A DNA stretch of 33,004 bases from Paracoccaceae bacterium. GTDB taxonomy: Bacteria; Pseudomonadota; Alphaproteobacteria; Rhodobacterales; Rhodobacteraceae. Shown here piece after piece: positions 8,401 through 16,049 of this stretch; the stretch's first letter is position 1; each line of letters opens with the position of its first letter. The DNA lies in contig JAASTF010000002.1 in the NCBI GenBank assembly GCA_021767525.1, positions 1 through 33,004 on the forward strand. Direction: 5' to 3'. A model generated the notes under the pieces. It was not told the DNA's origin. It did no database searches and was given only the letters and a program-made list of their open reading frames with translations. Made by a program: the position numbers and the translations under genes.

Positions 8401-9621
8401 ATGGCGCGCTCGCTTGGATTGTCGGCCTATCTGGCCTTGGCCGCGCGGCGCAAATCAGCGCCCTATTCGCCGGCCTCTGCGCGTGGGGCTGGGCGTCTGG
8501 TCTGGGGACATGCGGCGACCCTTGCCGATGCGGGGGCCTTGCTGCATCTGTTCGAGCGGTTGCGCCAGGTCCGCGGCGACATCGGCCTGTTGATGACGCA
8601 CGAGCCCGAGCTGACCCTTCCTGCCGATATCCGCACCTGCTGCACGGTCGAGCCTGCGCCGCCAGAAAACCGCGATGCGATCGGCGCGTTCCTGAAACAT
8701 TGGCAACCCGATATCTGCATCTGGACGCGCGGCAACCTGCGCCCGGCGCTGATCGACGGGGCCAGCGCAAAGGGTGTCGCGCTCTATTTGGTCAACGGGC
8801 ACGAGGACGCGTTCGATCTGCGCAGCCTGCGCTGGTTGCCCGACCTGGTCCGGCGCAGCCTGCGCGCCTTCGACATGATTTTCGTGCTGGACCGCTCTGC
8901 GCGCAACCGCCTGCTGCGGCTGGGGCTGACACCTGACGAGATCACCGTTTCGGGCCCGCTGCAAGAGGGGGGCGGGGCGCTGCCCTGCGACGACGCCACC
9001 CACGAAGATCTGACCGCCATCCTGCAAGGCCGCCCGGTCTGGCTGGCGGCGATGGTGCAACCCGATGAATTGCGCACAGTCACCGAAGCGCACCGAACCG
9101 CGCTAAGCCTGGCGCACCGCCTGCTGCTGGTGATCACGCCCGATGACGGCGCAAACGAATCCGCCTTCGCCGCCGCGCTGGATGACGAGGGCTGGCGCGT
9201 GGCGCGCTGGTCGCGCGGCGAAATGCCGGGCGAAACCACGCAGATCCTGCTGGCCGATGGCAGCGCCGAAATGGGGCTTTGGTATCGGGTGGCGCCGGTC
9301 ACCTTCATGGCCAGTTCGGTCGTGCCGGGGGCGGGCGGGCGCGACCCGTATGGTCCGGCCGCACTTGGGTCGGCGGTGCTGTATGGGCCTAATGTCAGCC
9401 GGTATCTTGGCACCTATTCGCGGCTGGCCGCGGCCGGTGCGGCGCGGATCGTGAAGGATGCCGGCACGTTATCGGGTGCGGTGACCCGCCTGACGGCCCC
9501 TGCCCACGCGGCGGAAATGGCCCATGCGGCCTGGGCGGTCACCTCGGAAGGGGCCGAGGTGACGGACCGCCTGTTGGCGCTGATCGAGGATACGCTCGAT
9601 CTGCTGGATGCGGGGGGATAG
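8401..9621 (+). CDS. waaA: Divergent 3-deoxy-D-manno-octulosonic acid (KDO) transferase-like protein (GT30)
   Basis: This 406-residue protein resembles WaaA/KdtA, which adds KDO to lipid A precursors at the inner membrane. Matching landmarks are [15 protein letters not shown] near residues 35-49, [15 protein letters not shown] near 101-115, and the C-terminal [16 protein letters not shown] block. Compared with the canonical HAASVGE motif, the catalytic Glu is Asp here, and the ESELWP motif is replaced by RGNLRP. It may therefore be a paralogue with altered activity. The ATG at 8401 ([13 protein letters not shown]) fits the family N-terminus; an in-frame TTG at 8365 adds 12 unlikely residues. 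It ends 4 bp before lpxK, so the two are probably co-transcribed. The fold call is good; KDO transfer itself is uncertain. Confidence 0.7.
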   Translation: MARSLGLSAYLALAARRKSAPYSPASARGAGRLVWGHAATLADAGALLHLFERLRQVRGDIGLLMTHEPELTLPADIRTCCTVEPAPPENRDAIGAFLKHWQPDICIWTRGNLRPALIDGASAKGVALYLVNGHEDAFDLRSLRWLPDLVRRSLRAFDMIFVLDRSARNRLLRLGLTPDEITVSGPLQEGGGALPCDDATHEDLTAILQGRPVWLAAMVQPDELRTVTEAHRTALSLAHRLLLVITPDDGANESAFAAALDDEGWRVARWSRGEMPGETTQILLADGSAEMGLWYRVAPVTFMASSVVPGAGGRDPYGPAALGSAVLYGPNVSRYLGTYSRLAAAGAARIVKDAGTLSGAVTRLTAPAHAAEMAHAAWAVTSEGAEVTDRLLALIEDTLDLLDAGG

Positions 9622-9625
9622 GCCG

Positions 9626-10621
9626 ATGCGCGCACCGAAATTCTGGTTTACCCCGCCGGACCGGCCCGCGTTGCGCGCGCGGCTTTTGGCGCCGCTGGGC
9701 GCGCTTTACGGCCAAGCGACGGCGCGGCGGCTGGCGCAGGGGGCGCGGGGGCAGGTGGGCGTGCCGGTGATCTGCGTGGGCAACATCAATGCCGGCGGCA
9801 CCGGCAAGACGCCCACGGTGATCGCCGTGATCGAGGCGCTGCGCGATCTGCATCTTGAACCGGCGGTGGTGTCGCGCGGCTATGGCGGCACGCTGGACGG
9901 CCCGGTCGAGGTCGACCCAGCCCGCCACGGGGCCGCCGACGTGGGAGATGAGCCGCTGTTGCTGGCCGCCTTTGCCCGGGTCTGGGTGGCGCGGGATCGA
10001 GCGGCGGGCGCACGCGCCGCCGTGGCGGCGGGCGCACAGGTGGTCGTGCTGGACGACGGGTTTCAGAACCCCGGGCTGGCGCATGATCTGTCGATTGTCG
10101 TGGTGGATGCGGCCAAGGGATTCGGCAATGGCCGTTGCCTGCCCGCCGGGCCGCTGCGCGAACCCGTCAAGGCGGGCATGGCGCGGGCCGATCTTTTGCT
10201 GTCGATCGGCGACGATGCCGCCCAGACCGCGTTTGCAGCGACCTGGGGCGACGCGGTGACGGTGCCGCATCTGCGTGGCGTGCTGGCGCCGTTGCAGACG
10301 GGCATGGACTGGACCGATACACCCTTCCTGGCCATTGCCGGAATCGGCCACCCCGAGAAATTCTTTGCCACCCTGCGCGGCCTGGGCGCCAACCTGGTGC
10401 GGGCCGAGGCGTTGGAGGATCACCAGCCGCTGACTCACGCGCTGATGACCCGGCTGGAGAACGAGGCGAAACTGCGCGGTGCGCAGTTGGTGACCACGGA
10501 AAAGGACGCGGTGCGCCTGCCCGACAACTTTCGGATGAAGGTGATCACCCTGCCGGTGCGGTTGCAGATCGCGGATGATGCGCCGCTGCGCGCGGCGCTG
10601 AAGCGCGTGACTGCGCCTTAA
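9626..10621 (+). CDS. lpxK: Tetraacyldisaccharide 4'-kinase LpxK
   Basis: This 331-residue inner-membrane-associated kinase phosphorylates the 4' position of the lipid A disaccharide. The P-loop GGTGKT is at residues 57-62, after the signature VGNINA. The second signature DDGFQN starts at Asp143 and is followed by [10 protein letters not shown]. The length is typical. The ATG at 9626 is preceded by GGGGGATA and sits 4 bp after the preceding stop; an upstream in-frame start at 9608 would overlap that gene and is less likely. The stop overlaps the stop of the convergent gntR gene (10618-10621), leaving no room for a terminator between them. Confidence 0.93.
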   Translation: MRAPKFWFTPPDRPALRARLLAPLGALYGQATARRLAQGARGQVGVPVICVGNINAGGTGKTPTVIAVIEALRDLHLEPAVVSRGYGGTLDGPVEVDPARHGAADVGDEPLLLAAFARVWVARDRAAGARAAVAAGAQVVVLDDGFQNPGLAHDLSIVVVDAAKGFGNGRCLPAGPLREPVKAGMARADLLLSIGDDAAQTAFAATWGDAVTVPHLRGVLAPLQTGMDWTDTPFLAIAGIGHPEKFFATLRGLGANLVRAEALEDHQPLTHALMTRLENEAKLRGAQLVTTEKDAVRLPDNFRMKVITLPVRLQIADDAPLRAALKRVTAP

Positions 10622-11265
10622 CGTGCCAGCATCCGCAGCCCCTGGGTCACGTCCGAGCGCACGGCCAGGCGCAGGCCGGGCTCATCCCCGGCCTTCAGCG
10701 CAGCCAGGATCAGGCGGTGATTATGCGGCGGCTCTTTCTGGCGCAGGCGGCCGTAAAGCGCGCGCATGGTCGGGCCCAATTGCAGCCAGACGGTTTCGGC
10801 CATCGCCAGCATCGCGGGGGCCTGGGCGCGCAGGTAAAGCGCACGATGGAATTCCAGGTTTGTGCGAATGTAGCCCACGGCATCCTGTTTCACGACCATC
10901 TCCGAGACGGTCGCATTGATCGTCGTCATTCGCTCGATCAGGGCCATGTGGGCGCGGGGCAAGGCACGGCTGGCCAGCTCGACCTCGATCAATGACCGCA
11001 GGGCGGCCAGTTCCTCGATCCGGTCATTGCTAAGCTCGGGCGTCGATACGCGGCCCGAGCTGGACAGCGTCAGCGCGCCCTCGGCCACCAAGCGGCGCAC
11101 GGCCTCGCGGGCGGGGGTCATCGAGACGCCGAATTCGCGCCCGAGGCCGCGCAGGGTCAGGGCCTGGCCGGGCGCGATTTCGCCATGCATGATCCGGGTG
11201 CGCAGCCCGCGATAAACGCGGTCATGGGCGGCGGGCGCCGGATCGGGGCGGGTGTTCATCAACAT
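10618..11265 (-). CDS. GntR-family transcriptional regulator (FCD/FadR-like subfamily)
   Basis: This 215-residue repressor-type regulator has an N-terminal winged helix-turn-helix at about residues 15-75, with [28 protein letters not shown] as its recognition part. An all-helical C-terminal effector domain follows, containing NLEFHRALY near residue 131 and a later His near NHRLILAAL. Both are features of FCD domains that bind carboxylate ligands, often through a metal. The start is the ATG at 11265 or the ATG at 11259; neither has a strong ribosome site. A perfect palindrome of the form bound by such regulators lies 9-18 bp upstream of the start, suggesting autoregulation. The regulated pathway is not obvious from the neighbours. 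Confidence 0.85.
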   Translation of the reverse strand: MLMNTRPDPAPAAHDRVYRGLRTRIMHGEIAPGQALTLRGLGREFGVSMTPAREAVRRLVAEGALTLSSSGRVSTPELSNDRIEELAALRSLIEVELASRALPRAHMALIERMTTINATVSEMVVKQDAVGYIRTNLEFHRALYLRAQAPAMLAMAETVWLQLGPTMRALYGRLRQKEPPHNHRLILAALKAGDEPGLRLAVRSDVTQGLRMLAR

Positions 11266-11273
11266 GGGCTATC

Positions 11274-11283
11274 TGTGATCACA
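11274..11283. promoter_or_regulatory. Palindromic operator candidate for the GntR regulator
   Basis: TGTGATCACA is a perfect 10-bp palindrome in the 31-bp gap between the metallopeptidase stop (11297) and the gntR start (11265). FadR/VanR-type GntR proteins bind palindromes of the GT-N(2-4)-AC kind, so this is a plausible autoregulatory site. Its position right before the start codon would block transcription or translation initiation. Confidence 0.5.
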
Positions 11284-11296
11284 AACGCGCGCGGCG

Positions 11297-11989
11297 TCAA
11301 TCGGCGAAGCGATAGCGGTGCAATTCATGCCCGTTCTGGCGCAGCCATCGGCGCGGCGCCTGGTAGGGGCCGTAAAGCCGCTGCACCACCGCCCAGAAGG
11401 CGGGCGAGTGGTTCATTTCGGCCAGGTGCGCGACCTCGTGCGCGGCCACGTAATCCAGCACCGGCGCAGGTGCGAGGATCAGACGCCAGGAAAACATCAA
11501 ACCGCCGTCCGACGTGCACGACCCCCACCGCGAGCGCGTGTCGCGCAGGGTCAGCCGGGCGTAGGACCGGCCAAGGGTCGCGGCGTAGCGGTCGCAGGCC
11601 GCCGACAGCCTGTCGCGCGCGGCCTCTTTCAGAAAGCCCTGTGCACGGGCGCCCATCCGCTCGACCGGGCCGGGCACGTGCAGCGCGTCTTCGGTCAGGC
11701 GCACCGCGCGCCCTGTGCCCGCGACCACCTGCCGGGCCTGTCCAAGCACGGGCAATTCAGCGCCCGGCGCGATCTGCACCGGCGCGACATGGCCGGCCAG
11801 CGTCTGCCGCAGCCAATCCGCCTTGGTCCGGGCAAAGTCCAGCGCCTCGCGCTCGGACACGCCATTGGGGCAGGTCAGCGTCACCCGCCCGTCCAGCCGC
11901 GACACGCGCAGGGAAATCCGCCGCGCGCGTCCCGATTTTCTAAGCAGCAGCGCAATAGGGGGGTTGCCGGGAAGGACATGCTGTCCCAT
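11297..11989 (-). CDS. YgjP-like (SprT/DUF45) zinc metallopeptidase
   Basis: This 230-residue putative zinc protease has the motif HEVAHLAEMNHSPAFW, with ligands His184 and His188, catalytic Glu185 and a third ligand His194. The preceding RSRWGSCTSDGGLMFSWRLILAP block is characteristic of the YgjP/COG1451 group. The N-terminus IALLLRKSGRARRISLRVS also matches this group. I chose the ATG at 11989 because GGAGG lies five bases upstream; a frame open to 12103 would add 38 residues of intergenic character and run up to the divergent FYDLN gene. The cellular substrate of this family is unknown. It lies upstream of gntR on the same strand. Confidence 0.88.
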   Translation of the reverse strand: MGQHVLPGNPPIALLLRKSGRARRISLRVSRLDGRVTLTCPNGVSEREALDFARTKADWLRQTLAGHVAPVQIAPGAELPVLGQARQVVAGTGRAVRLTEDALHVPGPVERMGARAQGFLKEAARDRLSAACDRYAATLGRSYARLTLRDTRSRWGSCTSDGGLMFSWRLILAPAPVLDYVAAHEVAHLAEMNHSPAFWAVVQRLYGPYQAPRRWLRQNGHELHRYRFAD

Positions 11990-12102
11990 ATCGCCTCCGA
12001 ACGGGTCATGCCGCATCTGCGACATTGCCTTTGACACATCCCCGTCGTTATGGCAGGGGACGCGGATTGCCGACAAGATCAGAGATGCAAAGAGGGATCT
12101 CA

Positions 12103-12429
12103 ATGGCCAAGGAAGAATGGGGCGTCAAGCGCCTTTGCCCGACCACGGGCAAGCGGTTCTACGACATGAACAAAGATCCGATCGTCAGCCCCTACACGGG
12201 CGAGGTGGTTGAGGTCGAAACCGGCAAGCGCAGCATGATCGCAGCGGATGCCGAGGATTCGCAGACCAAGAAGATGAAGGAATCCGAAAGCGATTCGGAT
12301 GTCGATCTGCTGGACGATGATGACGTTGACGTTGAACTGGATGACGACATCCTGGATGACGAAGACGATGACAACGTGTCGCTTGACGATCTCAAGGACG
12401 TGGCGTCGGAAGACAGCGACGACTCGTGA
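12103..12429 (+). CDS. FYDLN-acid family protein (TIGR02300)
   Basis: This 108-residue protein of unknown function has two parts. The N-terminal 40 residues are conserved and include CPTTGKRFYDMNKDP, where FYDMN corresponds to the family name motif FYDLN. The rest is an extremely acidic tail of Asp, Glu and Ser repeats that is probably disordered. The family is, to my knowledge, largely alphaproteobacterial. AGAGGG precedes the ATG at a suitable distance; an open frame upstream to 12025 is not needed. It is divergent from the metallopeptidase and just upstream of tRNA-Ala. The Cys12 and aromatic motif hint at a degenerate small metal or nucleic-acid-binding unit, but that is speculation. Confidence 0.88.
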   Translation: MAKEEWGVKRLCPTTGKRFYDMNKDPIVSPYTGEVVEVETGKRSMIAADAEDSQTKKMKESESDSDVDLLDDDDVDVELDDDILDDEDDDNVSLDDLKDVASEDSDDS

Positions 12430-12453
12430 TCCATTGCGGGCGGAATTTTCCGC

Positions 12454-12482
12454 TTGATCCCGTCCGCGCCTTTGCCTAGATA
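12454..12482 (+). promoter_or_regulatory. Possible promoter for tRNA-Ala
   Basis: TTGATC (12454-12459) and TAGATA (12477-12482) are 17 bp apart and lie about 30 bp before the tRNA. The spacing is ideal but the -10 match is only partial. A small inverted repeat, CAGGCC/GGCCTG (12491-12506), follows just before the tRNA gene. Confidence 0.35.
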
Positions 12483-12513
12483 GCGGCGAACAGGCCGATA
12501 GGCCTGCCCGGAT

Positions 12514-12589
<76 letters not shown>

Positions 12590-12614
12590 AACCTACAATC
12601 CAACACGCGATATC

Positions 12615-12636
12615 CCGGCAAACAAACGCCGGTTCT
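12615..12636 (+). terminator. Weak hairpin after tRNA-Ala
   Basis: CCGGC (12615-12619) and GCCGG (12628-12632) form a 5-bp stem with an A-rich 8-nt loop, followed by TTCT. It is a possible terminator for the tRNA transcript, but the stem is short and there is no real T-run. Confidence 0.3.
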
Positions 12637-12663
12637 GTGCCCGGCGCTGCATTCCTGTGCCAC

Positions 12664-12675
12664 CTATGGCCATAG
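12664..12675. promoter_or_regulatory. 12-bp perfect palindrome upstream of the EPS locus
   Basis: CTATGGCCATAG is a perfect palindrome in the 248-bp space between tRNA-Ala and the first glycosyltransferase gene, about 160 bp before its start. It could be an operator for the first EPS transcript. Apart from this and the small hairpin after the tRNA, I see nothing else in that space. Confidence 0.3.
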
Positions 12676-12837
12676 CGCCGCGTAATCGGGCCAGGGGCGG
12701 CGCTGCCGATTGCCATGCCGGCGTTAAGGCGCTTTGATGCGGCAGCGCGGCGCGGCAAGCCTGACCCCCTGTCGACTTTGCGGGCCTGCGCGCCTAAACA
12801 ACGGTGCAAGCCGATCCAAAGCCAAGATGACGACAGT

Positions 12838-13800
12838 ATGCCAGAGCCAGCCCATGATCGCGACGCATCGCAGCCCGAGCTTACGGTCATCATCGTCAGC
12901 TACAACACCCGCGACCTGACGTTGAAGGCGTTGGAAACGCTGTATGCCACCACGCGGGACACGTCGTTTCATACGGTGGTTTTCGACAATGCATCGCAAG
13001 ACGGCTCGGCCGAGGCGATCGCGGCCGCTTTTCCACAGGTCGAACTGATCGCGTCGGACGAAAACCTTGGTTTCGCCAAGGCCAACAATCTGGTCGCCGC
13101 GCAGGCCAAAACCGACTGGCTGTTGCTGCTGAACCCCGACACCGAATGCCATGCCGGCGCGGTGGATAACCTGATGGCGTTTTCGCGCGCCCATCCCCAG
13201 GCCGGAATCACCGGCGGGCGCACGGTGTTTCCCGATGGATCGCTGAACATCGCGTCGTGCTGGATGCGTATCACGCCCTGGTCGGCCTTTTGTTCGGCCA
13301 CTGGCCTAAGCTCGGTCTTTCCGGGATCGGCGCTGTTCAACCCCGAGGCGATGGGCGACTGGCAGCGTGACAGCGTGCGCGAGGTCGACATCGTCGTGGG
13401 CTGTTTCATGATGGTGCCGCGTGATTTGTGGGCCCGGTTGGACGGCTTTGACCTGCGCTATTTCATGTATGGGGAAGAGGCGGATTTGTGCTTGCGAGCC
13501 AAGGCATTGGGGTATCAGCCGATGATCACGCCGGATGCACAGATCATGCACCTGGTCGGCGCCTCGTCCAAGGCGCAGGCGCGCAAGTATTCGATGATCG
13601 CCAAGGCGCGCATGACCCTGATCCGCGATCACTGGCCGCCTGCCCTTGTGCCTTTCGGCCGGGCGATGCTGCGGCTATGGGCAGGCTCGCGCGCGGCGGT
13701 TTTGGGCCTGGTGGCCAGGGTGACCGGCAAAAAGAAAGAGTCTGCGGCGAAATGGGCCGAAATCTGGCACGATCGCCACGACTGGTTGCAGGGGTATTAA
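12838..13800 (+). CDS. Glycosyltransferase family 2 (rhamnosyltransferase-like)
   Basis: This 320-residue predicted cytosolic or membrane-associated glycosyltransferase probably adds a sugar to the lipid-linked EPS repeat unit. The GT-A fold start TVIIVSYNTRDLTLKAL is at residues 16-32, NLGFAKANN at 76-84, and the nucleotide-sugar/metal site LLLNPDTE at 97-103. The motif YGEEADLCLRAKALGY follows later and is typical of WbbL-like rhamnosyltransferases. I chose the ATG at 12838 because conserved sequence begins 14 residues later; the frame is open from 12715 but that extension has no family match. The stop is 1 bp before the acyltransferase start, so they are co-transcribed. The donor sugar cannot be read from sequence. 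Confidence 0.9.
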   Translation: MPEPAHDRDASQPELTVIIVSYNTRDLTLKALETLYATTRDTSFHTVVFDNASQDGSAEAIAAAFPQVELIASDENLGFAKANNLVAAQAKTDWLLLLNPDTECHAGAVDNLMAFSRAHPQAGITGGRTVFPDGSLNIASCWMRITPWSAFCSATGLSSVFPGSALFNPEAMGDWQRDSVREVDIVVGCFMMVPRDLWARLDGFDLRYFMYGEEADLCLRAKALGYQPMITPDAQIMHLVGASSKAQARKYSMIAKARMTLIRDHWPPALVPFGRAMLRLWAGSRAAVLGLVARVTGKKKESAAKWAEIWHDRHDWLQGY

Positions 13801-13801
13801 G

Positions 13802-14380
13802 ATGACGGAACCCGCCGATCACGGCGTTCAGAAGGTGCGCAAATCGCGGGCGCAACGCTTTGTGCGCCTGCTGTTGGCGACGTTCGATCCGCGCGCCTGG
13901 GCGCATTTCATCAAGGTGATGAATTACTACAATTACAGCCACGTGCAGGAATTGCGAAAGGCACAGGTTTCGCCGCGGGCCAATATCGCGCCGAATGCAG
14001 GCTTTGCGAATGGCCAGAATATCGTGATCCACGACAACGCGACCATCGGTGCGCATTGCCAGATCTGGGCCGGCCCCGCGCGGGCCCGTGTCGTCATCGG
14101 CAAGGACGCTTTGTTTGCCCCGGACGTGATGGTGACGGCGACATCCTATCGCTACAACGAGGGCGCCCCGGTAACCGATCAGGCAATGGACGAGGCCGAT
14201 ATCGACATCGGCCCCGATTGCTGGTTGGGCCGTGGTGCGACGATCCTGGCCGGCACCCAGCTGGGCGAGGGGTGTATCGTGGGGGCGCATTCGGTGGTGC
14301 GCGGCACGTTCGCGCCATACTCGGTGATCGCAGGCAGCCCGGCCCGTGTCGTCGGGCAGCGCACGCCGCCGGGTGACTGA
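13802..14380 (+). CDS. Hexapeptide-repeat acyltransferase (WcaF-like)
   Basis: This 192-residue left-handed beta-helix acyltransferase probably O-acetylates a sugar of the EPS repeat unit using acetyl-CoA. After an N-terminal helical region of about 65 residues come imperfect hexapeptide repeats such as IVIHDNATIGAHCQIW, and later IDIGPDCWLGRGATILAG and IVGAHSVV. The end of the domain is the characteristic VIAGSPARVVG. It starts 1 bp after the glycosyltransferase stop and ends 2 bp before the next gene, so the three form one transcript. Serine acetyltransferase-type enzymes have the same repeats, but the position in an EPS locus favours sugar acetylation. Confidence 0.85.
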   Translation: MTEPADHGVQKVRKSRAQRFVRLLLATFDPRAWAHFIKVMNYYNYSHVQELRKAQVSPRANIAPNAGFANGQNIVIHDNATIGAHCQIWAGPARARVVIGKDALFAPDVMVTATSYRYNEGAPVTDQAMDEADIDIGPDCWLGRGATILAGTQLGEGCIVGAHSVVRGTFAPYSVIAGSPARVVGQRTPPGD

Positions 14381-14382
14381 CC

Positions 14383-15339
14383 ATGTGGCGCGAACGCCTG
14401 ATCGGCGTGTTGCTGTTCGGACTGGTGGCCACGCTTGCAGTGGCAGCCTTCAGCCATCTTATCCCCGAAAGCGCGCCTCAATACATCAGCGTGCAAGCCC
14501 GGATGCTGGATAGTATCCGCCCGCATCTTCTGGTGCCAGCGCTGGCGTTATGCGCTGTGCTGGCCGGCTTGGGCCAAAGGCGCGCGGCGGCGGTGGGGGG
14601 CGCGGCGGCGATGCTGGTGCTCGTCGCGCTGGTTGTCGATCATGCCGCCCGCATTGCGCCGCGTGCGGATCAGGGCGATCTTAGCGTCGTCTGGTTCAAC
14701 ATGTTGGAAACCAACGAGATCACCGCCGAAAGGCTGGCGCGCGCTCTGCGCGCCGCCGATGCCGACGTGATCGTGATCGGGGAAAGCACCGCCGCCATCG
14801 CGCGGGACCTGCCGACACAGTTGGGCGATAGTCATCCCCATCGGCTGGGCTGCACCGGCGAGGACAGATGCGGGGTGCTGTTGCTGTCACGGCTGCCACT
14901 GGGCACGTCGCGCATCCGCGATATGCCGTCGGGGCGCGAGCGTTTTATCCGCGTGGTGATCGAACAGCCGGGTCGCCAGCGCACGCACCTGATCGCCTTT
15001 CACATGGTCAAACCCTGGTTCAGCGGCTTTGCAGAAACCGAGATGACCGCGCTTGAAGCGGCGTTGGATGCCAAGACCGCGCCGCCGACGATCCTGGTAG
15101 GCGATTTCAACGCCGCCCCGTGGAGCTGGCGGATGCGCCATATCGAACGCAGCTTTGGCCTGCGTCATGCGGCCAGACCCATCGCCACCTGGCCGGCCGG
15201 GGCCGGTGCGCTGGGCGTGCCGATCGACCATGTGTTGCTGCGCGGGGGCACGGCCTTGTCATCGGTCAAGCCCTGGGGGGCGGATCTGGGGTCAAACCAT
15301 CGCGGCCTGCGGGCGGAAATCGCCTTGCCGCGCGAATAG
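14383..15339 (+). CDS. Membrane-anchored endonuclease/exonuclease/phosphatase-fold protein
   Basis: This 318-residue protein has two or three N-terminal membrane spans (residues about 7-25, 48-64 and 68-88) followed by an EEP-fold catalytic domain placed outside the cytoplasm. Catalytic landmarks are Asn106 in WFNMLETN, Glu134 in VIGES, the GDFN motif with Asp241 and Asn243, and the terminal SNHRGL with His306. EEP domains hydrolyse phosphodiester bonds in nucleic acids, lipids or inositol phosphates; membrane-topped versions like this are often annotated as periplasmic endonucleases. In this operon a phosphodiester or lipid-phosphate role in EPS metabolism is conceivable but unproven. It ends 8 bp from the convergent SGNH gene. 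Confidence 0.85.
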   Translation: MWRERLIGVLLFGLVATLAVAAFSHLIPESAPQYISVQARMLDSIRPHLLVPALALCAVLAGLGQRRAAAVGGAAAMLVLVALVVDHAARIAPRADQGDLSVVWFNMLETNEITAERLARALRAADADVIVIGESTAAIARDLPTQLGDSHPHRLGCTGEDRCGVLLLSRLPLGTSRIRDMPSGRERFIRVVIEQPGRQRTHLIAFHMVKPWFSGFAETEMTALEAALDAKTAPPTILVGDFNAAPWSWRMRHIERSFGLRHAARPIATWPAGAGALGVPIDHVLLRGGTALSSVKPWGADLGSNHRGLRAEIALPRE

Positions 15340-15347
15340 CCGGCGGT

Positions 15348-16043
15348 TCAGCAGTCGCGGCCGGCGGCCCGTGCGATCATGCGGCGCAGCACGGGGTCGA
15401 CAATCTGCCGCGTTGCCCGGTCGGTCGGGTGCAACCCGTCGGGAAAGGCGTCTTGCAGCCCCGCCGCCCGCCAGCGCGGATACAGATCGATCAGCGCCAG
15501 ATCGCGTGCGTCGGCGATCTGCCCAAGTTGGGCATAGTGCTGCGCCAACCAAGGCCGCAGCCATCCGCGCACCCCATAAGCGGGTGACATGGTCATCAGC
15601 GCGATCCGCGCCTCGGGCAAGTCGCGGCGCAGACTATCCAGCATCGCATTCAAGCGCGTCCGCGCCCGATCCAGTGACAGGCCGTCGCGCAGATCGGCGT
15701 CGTTGACGGCAAATTCGATCAGAACAAGGTCGGGCCGATGCGCCACGACCTGTGCCACCTGGTCCAGCGCCCAATCGGTCGTCGCCCCCGGTTGCGCGAC
15801 GCGCTGCACCGCGACCTTGTGGCCGAAACAGGCGGCCAGGTCCCGGGCCAGCCGGTCGGGCCAGGCATTGCCGGCGCTCAGCGAGGTGCCGAAGGCCACG
15901 ATGCGCTGCGGCGTCACGCCATCCGGCCAGGCCGTGATGGGGCGGTCACGCGCGGTGGTATCGCTGCGTCCGGGCAAAAAGGCCACGGCGCTGGCAATCG
16001 CCAAACACCCTACCACGAAGGCCACGATCAGCGGCAGCCGCAT
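15348..16043 (-). CDS. SGNH/GDSL hydrolase, membrane-anchored or secreted
   Basis: This 231-residue protein has an N-terminal hydrophobic segment (residues 4-24) that serves as a signal peptide or anchor, so the catalytic domain faces the periplasm. All SGNH blocks are visible: Ser54 in FGTSLSAG, Gly86 in QPGATTD, Asn114 in FAVNDAD, and Asp202/His205 in PDGLHPT. The family hydrolyses acyl esters; here it may remove O-acyl groups from the exported polysaccharide, opposing the acyltransferase at 13802. It follows the glycoside-hydrolase-like gene on the same strand with a 6-bp gap, so both are one transcript. Confidence 0.88.
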   Translation of the reverse strand: MRLPLIVAFVVGCLAIASAVAFLPGRSDTTARDRPITAWPDGVTPQRIVAFGTSLSAGNAWPDRLARDLAACFGHKVAVQRVAQPGATTDWALDQVAQVVAHRPDLVLIEFAVNDADLRDGLSLDRARTRLNAMLDSLRRDLPEARIALMTMSPAYGVRGWLRPWLAQHYAQLGQIADARDLALIDLYPRWRAAGLQDAFPDGLHPTDRATRQIVDPVLRRMIARAAGRDC

Positions 16044-16049
16044 CGCGGC

